Shown piece by piece: positions 1 to 6,209 of a DNA stretch of 7,089 nt. The notes under the pieces are model-generated. The model had not been told where the DNA came from. It was given only the letters and a program-made list of their open reading frames with translations, and made no database searches. This DNA comes from Phycisphaerae bacterium (lineage in GTDB: Bacteria; Planctomycetota; Phycisphaerae; Tepidisphaerales; Tepidisphaeraceae): assembly GCA_014380825.1 (NCBI GenBank), contig JACMJD010000493.1:1-7089 (forward strand). Reading direction: 5' to 3'. The first letter of the stretch is position 1. Each line of letters begins with the position of its first letter. The position numbers were made by a program, and so were the translations under genes.

Positions 1-815
1 GACCAGTTGCCGCTGACCTTGTATTCGAATCGCCCAGCGAATCCGAAGTTGCCGGCGGGCGTGTCCTGGAAGCTGGCGTTGTTGCTGTTCGCGCCGTCGG
101 TCGCAGCAACTTCCGCGCGAACGTCGTCATCCGTCCCGCCGCCGTAGATCAGGCTCACGCCCTGCACACGATCGGTGTTATTTCCGCCGAGCACCGCATC
201 CACCAGCGACCGCTCGACCGCGAGTTGATTCGTGAACGGGACATCCTTTTCGTGAAACACGCTCTCCTTGAACTGACCGATCTTCAAATTCCATTGCGGA
301 GCGAAGTGATAAGCCACCCAGGAATCGAGGAGCGACGTAACGCCGTCGGTGCGGCTGACGTCCCAGACGAAGCTGTACGTCAAGTCTTTCGTGAACACAT
401 TGCCGTCGAACCGCAGGCGCATGCGACGAATTTCAAATCCGCTTTCGGTGTTGTCGTCGGTCCCGCCAGTCCCATTGACGTAACTGCCGACATAGCGAAA
501 TTGCGTCTGTAATCCCGGGCGAACCAGGAATGCATCATCGTCGCTCTTAATGAAGAAGCCCTGGTCGTAGCCGGCCAGCAGTCCCGTGGCGGCAAGGAAC
601 TGGCTGCGACGCTGCGAATCTTCCAACATTCGATCAACGATGGCCGTTGCGTCAGCGTTCTGCTGCGATTGATGCCGCTGTTTCGATTGAAGCGTCGCTA
701 CCTGTTTCTCAAGTTCGGAGATCTGCCGTTGTAGATCATCGGTCGTCGGCGCCTGCGCAGCCGCGGTGCCCCCAAACATGCAAACAGAAACTACCAGAGC
801 TGCGCGGCAGGTCAT
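1..815 (-). CDS. Phosphate-selective porin O/P-like outer-membrane porin, N-terminal part (C-terminus beyond window)
   Basis: This is the first 271 codons of an outer-membrane beta-barrel channel; the frame stays open to the window edge, so most of the barrel is missing. The ATG at 815 is the earliest start possible, because an in-frame TAA lies three codons upstream (822-824). Residues 1-22 form a signal peptide with a hydrophobic core and an AAAQA cleavage region. Residues 28-42 (L28, I32, L35, V39, L42) show a clean heptad coiled coil, followed by a polar helix to about residue 74. The barrel begins near residue 83, with alternating strands such as FEIRRMRLRFDG (127-138), WVAYHF and LKIGQFKESV. 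These match the O/P porin family (OprO/OprP type), whose members pass phosphate or other small anions; substrate cannot be read from this fragment. No convincing promoter or Shine-Dalgarno was seen. It diverges from the phosphatase-cytochrome gene. Family call is fairly secure, specificity is not. Confidence 0.85.
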   Translation of the reverse strand, partial: MTCRAALVVSVCMFGGTAAAQAPTTDDLQRQISELEKQVATLQSKQRHQSQQNADATAIVDRMLEDSQRRSQFLAATGLLAGYDQGFFIKSDDDAFLVRPGLQTQFRYVGSYVNGTGGTDDNTESGFEIRRMRLRFDGNVFTKDLTYSFVWDVSRTDGVTSLLDSWVAYHFAPQWNLKIGQFKESVFHEKDVPFTNQLAVERSLVDAVLGGNNTDRVQGVSLIYGGGTDDDVRAEVAATDGANSNNASFQDTPAGNFGFAGRFEYKVSGNW

Positions 816-880
816 TGGTCGTTAGCTACGGGTTCCGTAAAACAGTTGCAATATCCGCAATGGAAGCCAACAATCTGCCG
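816..880. promoter_or_regulatory. Divergent intergenic region with short palindrome
   Basis: This 65-bp gap separates the starts of the porin and phosphatase-cytochrome genes and must carry at least one promoter if both are transcribed from here. It holds a palindrome TACGG-GTT-CCGTA at 827-839, centred 18 bp upstream of the porin ATG, and a weaker TTGC-N7-GCAA pair at 847-861. No pair of -35/-10 hexamers stands out on either strand, and no clear Pho box was found. Calling the palindrome an operator is a guess from position and symmetry. Confidence 0.3.
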
Positions 881-1846
881 ATGTCAGCCCGTCGGTTTTT
901 CGCCCCAGTTTTAACAGCAATGACCGTGGCCGTTTCCGCATTAATTGCAGTTGACCGATTCTCCTTCGCGCAAGATGCATCGCCGCCACTGTCCGGCACT
1001 TCAGGCAAGGCGTTCAGAGCAGTAGAAGACCAGAAGCATCTGCACAACGCGTACATTGTTACCGATCAGGTGATCTCCGGCGCGCAACCCGACGATGACG
1101 CCGCATTCCAGGCACTGCGCGATCTTGGGGTCAAGACGATCATCAGTGTCGACGGCGCAAAGCCCAACGCCGAGCTGGCGCACAGGTACGGCATGCGCTA
1201 TATCCATCTGCCGATCGGTTACGACGATGTGCCCGCCGAGCGTGGGAAAGAGATCGCCAAAGCGATCGAGGAGATGCCGGGGCCGATCTACGTCCACTGC
1301 CACCACGGCAAGCATCGCTCGGCCGCTGCGGTTGCGGTCGCGTGCGTGATGAGCGGGCAGCTCAAACCCGAGCAGGCGGAATCGGTGCTCAAGACGTTTG
1401 GCACTGGTGCAAATTACACGGGGCTGTGGAAGGCGGCGCGGGACGCAAGGCCGGTGGGTCAGCAATCGCTCAAATCACTCGATGTGACGTACGTCGAGTA
1501 CACGAAACTCAGCGAGCTGGCCGCGTCGATGGTTGCCGTCGACCAGCGCTTCGATCACTTGAAGCTTGCGCAGAAGAACGGCTGGCGCGCGCCCGCCGAT
1601 CATCCGGACATCGATCCGCCGCACGAAGCATTGCAGATGCAGGAACACTTCCACGAAATGGGCCGATTAGACGAGATCGCATCGCGACCCGCTGACTTCC
1701 GCAAGTGGCTCGTCGAATCCGACGATGCGTCCAGGTCCTTGCATGAAGCACTCAAGGCCTCGCCGATAAGTGTTCAGGCGGCTGACGCCGCATTCAATCG
1801 TGTGAACACCTCCTGTACCGCGTGCCACAAGGCGTATCGTGATTGA
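881..1846 (+). CDS. Exported tyrosine/dual-specificity phosphatase fused to a cytochrome c'-like heme domain
   Basis: A 321-residue protein with two domains that normally occur apart. Residues 1-30 form a signal peptide (ARRFF n-region, core 9-24, likely cleavage after SFA30). Residues 50-180 resemble the Siw14/DUF442-type phosphatase fold: VTDQVISGAQP is the usual entry motif, YDDVP (114-118) supplies a candidate general-acid Asp, and HCHHGKHRS carries the catalytic CX5R loop with Cys140 and Arg146. Residues 195-321 are helical and end in CTACHKAYRD, with the heme motif Cys312-Cys315-His316 close to the C-terminus as in class II cytochromes (c', c556). Met217 in the first helix is a possible second axial ligand. 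Both domains should lie in the periplasm, where cytochrome maturation attaches heme. The frame is open back to 647, but that would overrun the divergent porin; ATG 881 gives the best signal peptide, ATG 860 is an alternative. Neither start has a strong ribosome binding site. Substrate is unknown. Confidence 0.85.
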   Translation: MSARRFFAPVLTAMTVAVSALIAVDRFSFAQDASPPLSGTSGKAFRAVEDQKHLHNAYIVTDQVISGAQPDDDAAFQALRDLGVKTIISVDGAKPNAELAHRYGMRYIHLPIGYDDVPAERGKEIAKAIEEMPGPIYVHCHHGKHRSAAAVAVACVMSGQLKPEQAESVLKTFGTGANYTGLWKAARDARPVGQQSLKSLDVTYVEYTKLSELAASMVAVDQRFDHLKLAQKNGWRAPADHPDIDPPHEALQMQEHFHEMGRLDEIASRPADFRKWLVESDDASRSLHEALKASPISVQAADAAFNRVNTSCTACHKAYRD

Positions 1847-1933
1847 TCGAATCGACTCGTCCTGTTTCCTTGTGATTCCTCGAAATTCTGTACATCCTGT
1901 TGTGCGCGCGTCAGTTCAACGAACGGGTGCTAC

Positions 1934-3187
1934 ATGTCGGATGCAACATCGACCAGGTTCTCCTGCGACGGGTGCGGGCGAACGTATGCATGGAAACAGC
2001 AACTCGCCGGCAAGCGGGTGAAGTGCAAATGCGGTTCGGCCATGACCGTGCCCAATGCGCCGCCGGAGCCGGAGTTTGATGCCGATGCGCTCTACGCGCT
2101 CGCCGATGCCGAGCGCGAGGCGGCGGCGAATGCGCCGTCGCAGCATCGGGTCGTCGAGCCATCGGCGCCCGTGAAAGCGGCGCCTGCGGCGCGCGGTTCC
2201 GCGATCCCGCGCGGCGCGGCCGGGATGGCACTCGGTTATCAGCGCGGCGCCACCGCACGCGAGATCGAACGCGGCAACAGCATCATCGACATGCCGCGCG
2301 ATCTGTACGTGCCGCTCGCTTTGTTCATCGTCGGCTTGGCGATTTACGTCGCCTACTACGCCGTCCATTATCAGCTTCGCAGCTCCGCCATCGCGGGTGT
2401 GATATTCGGCCTGTTCCTGTTGACGATGTTCAAGGCGGCACTGCTCGTCGGCTTCGCGCTGGTGATGGCCAACCCGCTGGGCGTGAGCTTCGGCGGAATC
2501 TGGTCGGCGGTTCTGAAGCTCGCCGCGCTCGCGGTATTCTGTGACGGCATCACCACGTGGGTCGACGCAGGCGTGGAAAAGATGGCGGGCGGCGGCGGCG
2601 CGTTCGCGGGAATGCTGAGCTTTCCGGTGGCGCTGGCGATCTACTGGACGCTGTTGATCTACCTGTTCAGCATGGATCCGGGCGACTCGTGGATGGTGGT
2701 CGTCATCCTGTCGATCTTCGACTTCGTCGTCCGCTGGGTGATGTTGATGATCCTGCTCAAGATCGTCCTGAGCTGGGGCGGCGTAGCCCTGCCGGCAGGT
2801 GTCCCCGGTGGCGGCGGCGGCGGTGGCTCCAGCAGCATGTCCAGCGATTCACTCGCCGTCGAAGTGCAGGAGATGAAGGATTCAAACCAACTCGAGGAAG
2901 CGAAGAAATACATCGAAGGCGGCCGCCAGGAAATCCTGCGACCCAGCGTCGATGCGTGGTATGCGGCAGGCTGCAAGAACGTCTGGTTCACCGTCAGCCG
3001 CGACATCAACGGCCGCGGGACACCGGGCGGCGTGATCGTCGAGTTGCCGAAGGACAAGAAATCACGCGCCAAGTGTTACGCGATTCTCAAGGCGTACTAC
3101 GACGGCGCGCAGATCGAATATGAAGACGAGGACGTGAAAGACACCGGCGATCAATACCTGTCAGTGGAGATTCGATCGTCGCACTAG
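1934..3187 (+). CDS. Zinc-ribbon multi-pass membrane protein of unknown function
   Basis: This 417-residue protein was not recognised as a named family. Its N-terminus is a short zinc ribbon with Cys11-x2-Cys14 and Cys31-x-Cys33, of the kind found at the front of many planctomycete membrane proteins (QLAGKRVKCKCG). Residues 40-118 are rich in Ala, Pro and charged residues and probably disordered. Hydrophobic segments follow at about 125-144, 152-178, 189-203, 224-246 and 254-279, giving around five membrane passes. A run of seven glycines plus serines (292-301) links these to a soluble tail (305-417) that reads as mixed alpha/beta, with WYAAGCKNVWFTV and GGVIVELPKD as likely strands. No catalytic motif is evident. 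The zinc ribbon suggests the N-terminus is cytoplasmic. It starts 87 bp after the phosphatase-cytochrome gene, with no terminator hairpin seen between them, so co-transcription is possible. The 3' end converges on the PilZ gene. Confidence 0.8.
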   Translation: MSDATSTRFSCDGCGRTYAWKQQLAGKRVKCKCGSAMTVPNAPPEPEFDADALYALADAEREAAANAPSQHRVVEPSAPVKAAPAARGSAIPRGAAGMALGYQRGATAREIERGNSIIDMPRDLYVPLALFIVGLAIYVAYYAVHYQLRSSAIAGVIFGLFLLTMFKAALLVGFALVMANPLGVSFGGIWSAVLKLAALAVFCDGITTWVDAGVEKMAGGGGAFAGMLSFPVALAIYWTLLIYLFSMDPGDSWMVVVILSIFDFVVRWVMLMILLKIVLSWGGVALPAGVPGGGGGGGSSSMSSDSLAVEVQEMKDSNQLEEAKKYIEGGRQEILRPSVDAWYAAGCKNVWFTVSRDINGRGTPGGVIVELPKDKKSRAKCYAILKAYYDGAQIEYEDEDVKDTGDQYLSVEIRSSH

Positions 3188-3212
3188 GTCAGCAGCGTTT
3201 ATGCTTGACGGG

Positions 3213-3647
3213 CTAAGCTAACACGGAATTGCGAATGCGCGCGTGCTCGTTGCTCTCGTCCTGGATCAGCTTCTGCCCCATCTCCGGCGGCGCCTGGCGG
3301 ACGAATTCACAGCCAAGGCCGTACAGTCCATCCGCAAGGGGACGACAATGCATCACCACCGTGACGAAGAACAGCGGCGGCTTGCCGTGTTGGCGCGGCA
3401 GGCTGAGCACGAATTCCTGCTTCTGCTGAAGCGCGATCGACTGAAGCAGCCCGATGCCCGCCAGTGAGATGTCGCGCGTGAGCACGCTGTATTTTCGCCC
3501 GATGACACCGTCGTTCAGCACGCCGACCACGAGCTTCGAATTCACTTCCATGCGCACCGCGCGGCGCTTTTCATGCGCACCCAGATTGTTGCCCTCGCCG
3601 CGCAGCGCGCCGACGATCTCAGCAAAATCTTGAACTGACAGTTTCAT
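3213..3647 (-). CDS. Stand-alone PilZ domain protein, cyclic di-GMP receptor
   Basis: A 144-residue protein made almost entirely of one PilZ domain, which binds cyclic di-GMP and passes the signal to a partner protein. Both binding motifs are intact: the RxxxR motif is Arg28-Arg29-Ala-Val-Arg32, and the D/NxSxxG motif is Asp59-Ile-Ser61-Leu-Ala-Gly64. The strand LYGLGCEFVR near residues 108-117 is the usual closing beta strand of the fold. There is no signal peptide or membrane segment, so it should act in the cytoplasm, as a single-domain adaptor. The start at 3647 is preceded by GGGGAA four bases upstream, a reasonable ribosome binding site. It faces the zinc-ribbon gene tail to tail with a 25-bp gap and no clear terminator. 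The partner or output is unknown; a GGDEF-type gene at the right edge of the window may share the same messenger. Confidence 0.88.
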   Translation of the reverse strand: MKLSVQDFAEIVGALRGEGNNLGAHEKRRAVRMEVNSKLVVGVLNDGVIGRKYSVLTRDISLAGIGLLQSIALQQKQEFVLSLPRQHGKPPLFFVTVVMHCRPLADGLYGLGCEFVRQAPPEMGQKLIQDESNEHARIRNSVLA

Positions 3648-3659
3648 GAAGTTCCCCGT

Positions 3660-3688
3660 GAGTTACTACATTTCTAGTATCGAGTTAC
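3660..3688. repeat. Direct repeat GAGTTAC, 22-bp period, upstream of PilZ gene
   Basis: GAGTTAC occurs at 3660-3666 and again at 3682-3688, exactly 22 bp apart start to start, or about two turns of the helix. The pair lies 13 to 41 bp upstream of the PilZ ATG, where a promoter and its operator would be expected. The core GTTAC also forms each half-site of the dyad in front of the CRP/FNR gene. A role as a regulator site is inference; 7-bp repeats can arise by chance. Confidence 0.35.
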
Positions 3689-3833
3689 CGCTGGGCTTGG
3701 CATGAAATGAAGTGCAGACAATTGCGTGAATCGCGTTTATCGGGCACACGCGACAGTGAGTGATGACAATGACTTAACGCAATTCCGCTTGGCTCCCGGG
3801 GACTGTTCGCTCACATCGCGGGTGCAAAATCTC

Positions 3834-3863
3834 TTGCCGCACCAACCCTGCATTTGGTATGTT
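3834..3863 (+). promoter_or_regulatory. Candidate extended -10 promoter for the ankyrin gene
   Basis: TTGCCG (3834-3839) and TATGTT (3858-3863) are separated by 18 bp, and TG one base before the -10 box gives the extended -10 form TGgTATGTT. Each hexamer matches the sigma-70 consensus at four of six positions. Transcription would begin near 3870, leaving a leader of about 125 bases that contains the hairpins described at 3871-3965. A GGTGC/GCACC inverted repeat (3821-3843) overlaps the -35 box. It is the best candidate in the gap but remains a weak match. Confidence 0.3.
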
Positions 3864-3870
3864 CAACGCT

Positions 3871-3965
3871 GGCCCGTTCGAGGGGCCGACGGTCCGCGTA
3901 AAGGGCTTAGCCCGCTCGATCGTGTCAACAACATAGCCTTACTTCCTGCCCGATTTACGCGGACC
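3871..3965 (+). promoter_or_regulatory. Structured leader with perfect 12-bp inverted repeat upstream of ankyrin gene
   Basis: GGTCCGCGTAAA (3891-3902) is matched perfectly by TTTACGCGGACC (3954-3965). The stem can continue inward as GGGC (3903-3906) with GCCC (3948-3951), leaving a two-base GA bulge on the 3' side. This encloses an interior of about 41 bases. A smaller hairpin, GGCCC/GGGCC with a seven-base loop (3871-3887), lies just upstream. The element ends 11 bases before the ribosome binding site and has no T-tract, so it is not a standard terminator. It could be a cis-acting RNA controlling translation, or the arms could be protein sites on DNA. It does not fold as a tRNA and matches no riboswitch that I recognise. 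Confidence 0.5.
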
Positions 3966-3976
3966 TTCGGGCGCAT

Positions 3977-3987
3977 AGGAAGGAAGG
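3977..3987 (+). promoter_or_regulatory. Strong tandem GGA ribosome binding site
   Basis: AGGAAGGAAGG lies seven bases before the ATG at 3995 and fixes the start of the ankyrin gene. It is far stronger than the sites of the other genes in the window. Its last part (3982-3988) can also pair with CCTTC-containing sequence at 3962-3968 (stem GACCTTC/GAAGGTT with one G-U pair), which would compete with the large stem upstream for bases 3962-3965. Confidence 0.7.
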
Positions 3988-3994
3988 TTCCCCG

Positions 3995-6106
3995 ATGAGC
4001 GACAACGTATCCCCGTTCGCGCAGCCTGCGCGATCTCTGCCGTCGCGCCCCAGTCTTGAGCATCTGAAGAACCAGGCGAAAGATCGCCTTCCGGATCTTC
4101 GTTCGAAAGATCCGGCAGCGCAACTAGCGCACGCGCAACTTCTCGTTGCGCGTGAGTACGGATTTGCAAGCTGGCGAAAGTTGAGAGCGTTCGTCGATGC
4201 CATTCACGATGTCGGCGAACGATTGATCCAAGCGGTGCGGCGCGGCGACGTGAACACGATGCGCGAGATTCTCGATCGGCATCCTGAGCTGGCCGACGCG
4301 ACGACCGACATGAACGAACGGCTTCATCCGGTCGACACGCGAGCGATGCGCCTGATTCACGTCGCCATCTCCGAAAATCAACTCGAGGCCGCCCGGCTGC
4401 TGATCGCGCGCGGCGCGAATCTGAACGTTCGCAACGCCGATGGCCGACTGCCGTTGCACGATTGTTTTGAGCTGGGACGCGATGAGATCAAAGATCTGCT
4501 GCTGGCCGCCGGTGCGCAGGTCGATGTAATCGCGGCGACGGCGTTCGGCATGCGCGATCGACTGCGGGAAATTCTCGATGCGAATCCAGCCCTGACGAAT
4601 GATCGCACGACAAATCTCACCCCGCTCGGCTGGTGCGGGTATGGCGGCGACGCATCGATCGCGCGGATGCTGATCGAACACGGCGCGATCGTCGATCGCC
4701 CGCCGTTTGATGAGCTGGCGTGGCAGTCGACGTCGCGCGTCGCAAACATTCCCGTCGCGCGCGAACTGCTGGACGCGGGAGCGAGTCCGAATGCGCAGGG
4801 TGTGGATCTCGAAACCCCGATGCATCTCGCAATCCGCAGTCACATGACTTCCGATCCGCACGACTTCGTTCGACTCCTGCTGGAGCGCGGCGCGGATCCG
4901 GCGATTCGCAACAAGTCCGGCCGGACCGTGCTGGACGAGGCGCTGGCGCAAGTCGGCGCGCCGATCGAAACGTATTTCCCGCGCGAGCGCGTCGGGACGA
5001 AACAGCTCGATCGCACGATCGAACTGCTGCGCAAGCAACCAACGGCGAACGATCAAACGTTGGTTGATGACTTCATGCGGGCCGCGGAGGACGGCCGCGG
5101 CGATGATCTGCGGCGGCTCCTGGATGCGCATCCGCATCTGCTGAACCGTCGCAGCTTCGACCTCTACGGCCAAACCGCGCTGCATAAAGCGGCGTGGCGC
5201 AATCGCGCCGAGTGCGTGCGGATGTTGCTCGATCGCGGCGCCGACGTGCGCATCCGCGATCGCGGCGACAACGCGTACGCCCTACACTTCGCCGCGGAGA
5301 ACGCGGATCTATCGATCGTGCGCATGCTGGTCGAAGCCGGCAGCGATCGGGCGGGCGAGGACGATATGCATCTCGTCGGCGTGCTCGGCTGGGCGACGTG
5401 CTTTGCCCGCGTGCGCGAAGATGTGTCCGCGTATCTGATCGCCAACGGCGCGACGTTCAGCATCTGGTCGGCGATCGCACTGAATCGCGGCGATCTGGTG
5501 CGCGAGTTCGTTGCGCGCGATCGCGAATTGCTCAAGGCGCGGCTCAGCAAGAGCGATCATCGCCGCACGCCTCTGCATCATGCGGCGAAGACGAACCGGC
5601 CGGAGATGGTCGCGCTGCTGTTGGAACTCGGCGCGGATCCCACCGCGATGGATTCGCTCAACCAAAGACCGCTTGCCTTGGCGGGGAAAAACACCGATCG
5701 CCGGATCATTGATGCGCTGCTGGCGACCGGTGCGCCGCTTGACTTCGCCGAAGCGATCGCCGCCGAGCGATTTGATGCTGCCGAGCGACATCTCGCCAGC
5801 GATCCGGCCCGCATCAAGCCCGGCGGGCGCGACGAGCGCGCACTGGCGCTGGCGGCGCTTCAACAATCACCTGCGGCGGTGCGGTGGTTGATCGATCATG
5901 GCGCGGACATTAACGCGAAGGTGGTGATCTGGGACAAGCCTGCCGCCCCGCTGCATCTGGCGGTCGCCGATGGAAACGCTGAGATCATTCGGATGTTGAT
6001 TGCCGCCGGCGCGGATCTGACGATTCGCGATGCCGAGTTCAACGCCACGCCCGCGGACTGGGCCGACCATTTTGGCCGGGCGGAAATCATTTCGCTTTTC
6101 ACGTAA
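3995..6106 (+). CDS. Large ankyrin-repeat protein with an N-terminal REYGFxSW cap
   Basis: A 703-residue soluble protein with no signal peptide or membrane segment, so probably cytoplasmic. Residues 13-70 form the cap often seen on ankyrin proteins of planctomycetes and acidobacteria: ARSLPSRPSLEHLKNQAKD followed by AREYGFASW and a helix. The rest is built from ankyrin repeats, two-helix units with signatures such as LLIARGANLNVRNADGRLPLH, TALHKAAWRNRAECVRMLL and TPLHHAAKTNRPEMVALLL. The repeats fall into blocks that each begin with a similar helix pair, near residues 75 (RRGDVNTMREILDRHPEL), 360 (LRRLLDAHPHLLN), 491 (NRGDLVREFVARDRELL) and 584 (a more diverged copy). Ankyrin stacks bind other proteins; no enzymatic domain is present, so the partner is unknown. 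The start is well supported by a strong ribosome binding site. The gene is also rich in the palindrome CGATCG. It is followed 103 bp later by the CRP/FNR gene. Confidence 0.92.
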   Translation: MSDNVSPFAQPARSLPSRPSLEHLKNQAKDRLPDLRSKDPAAQLAHAQLLVAREYGFASWRKLRAFVDAIHDVGERLIQAVRRGDVNTMREILDRHPELADATTDMNERLHPVDTRAMRLIHVAISENQLEAARLLIARGANLNVRNADGRLPLHDCFELGRDEIKDLLLAAGAQVDVIAATAFGMRDRLREILDANPALTNDRTTNLTPLGWCGYGGDASIARMLIEHGAIVDRPPFDELAWQSTSRVANIPVARELLDAGASPNAQGVDLETPMHLAIRSHMTSDPHDFVRLLLERGADPAIRNKSGRTVLDEALAQVGAPIETYFPRERVGTKQLDRTIELLRKQPTANDQTLVDDFMRAAEDGRGDDLRRLLDAHPHLLNRRSFDLYGQTALHKAAWRNRAECVRMLLDRGADVRIRDRGDNAYALHFAAENADLSIVRMLVEAGSDRAGEDDMHLVGVLGWATCFARVREDVSAYLIANGATFSIWSAIALNRGDLVREFVARDRELLKARLSKSDHRRTPLHHAAKTNRPEMVALLLELGADPTAMDSLNQRPLALAGKNTDRRIIDALLATGAPLDFAEAIAAERFDAAERHLASDPARIKPGGRDERALALAALQQSPAAVRWLIDHGADINAKVVIWDKPAAPLHLAVADGNAEIIRMLIAAGADLTIRDAEFNATPADWADHFGRAEIISLFT

Positions 6107-6133
6107 CGCGTCGAACACATTGACGAAACGCAA

Positions 6134-6155
6134 CGTAACAGGGGTGCCAGTTACG
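6134..6155. promoter_or_regulatory. Dyad CGTAAC-N10-GTTACG upstream of the CRP/FNR-family gene
   Basis: CGTAAC (6134-6139) and GTTACG (6150-6155) form a perfect inverted repeat over 22 bp, the overall length of a typical CRP/FNR-family operator, in the only gap before the regulator gene. The half-site does not match the CRP (TGTGA) or FNR (TTGAT) consensus, and the spacing is wider. Autoregulation is therefore a reasonable guess, not a match to a known box. A TTGACG at 6120-6125 lies just upstream, but no fitting -10 box was found. Confidence 0.4.
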
Positions 6156-6209
6156 AACCTTCTTCACAAGATTCCGCACAAGTCGGATTTTTAACGCGAG
6201 GCCTTTATC

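Larger units (their letters stand above)
3648..3994. other. 347-bp intergenic region between PilZ and ankyrin genes
   Basis: The two flanking genes diverge from this gap, so it should contain promoters for both. The left end carries the GAGTTAC direct repeat next to the PilZ start. The stretch 3689-3833 shows no convincing gene, tRNA or repeat. From 3834 on, the sequence holds a candidate promoter and several inverted repeats that lead into the ankyrin gene. A 90-codon open frame at 3726-3998 has no family character and overlaps these structures, so it was not called. Confidence 0.6.

Noticed and set aside
225..637. Open frames on both strands at 225-512 and 380-637
   Set aside because: Both lie inside the porin in other frames, and the translations lack any family character.
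647..880. N-terminal extension of the phosphatase-cytochrome gene back to the ATG at 647
   Set aside because: It would overlap the divergent porin by 169 bp, and the added residues look like an antisense reading. A proper signal peptide begins at 881.
1911..2368. Minus-strand frames opposite the zinc-ribbon gene, and the plus frame at 2557-3123
   Set aside because: They are Arg-rich shadows of a gene with clear zinc-ribbon and membrane segments.
3188..3212. Bidirectional terminator between the convergent zinc-ribbon and PilZ genes
   Set aside because: Only a four-base GCTT/AAGC pair spans the area and no T-tract follows on either strand.
3871..3965. Possible tRNA or tRNA-like element
   Set aside because: GTTCGAG resembles a T-loop, but the closing pair is wrong, no anticodon arm can be drawn, and the 12-bp terminal stem is too long for a tRNA.
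3726..3998. 90-codon plus-strand open frame upstream of the ankyrin gene
   Set aside because: It has no ribosome binding site or family signature and runs through the candidate promoter and the inverted repeats.
4124..5185. 353-codon minus-strand open frame inside the ankyrin gene
   Set aside because: Long antisense frames are common in GC-rich genes. The plus strand encodes clear ankyrin repeats throughout, and the antisense product is Arg-rich with no recognisable domain.
6165..6182. Direct repeat CACAAG with a 12-bp period
   Set aside because: It is too short and not in phase with the helix, and there is no link to another site in the window.
6163..6191. TTCACA-N17-GATTTT as a promoter for the CRP/FNR gene
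   Set aside because: The -10 box matches only three positions, and the transcript would start at the ribosome binding site.
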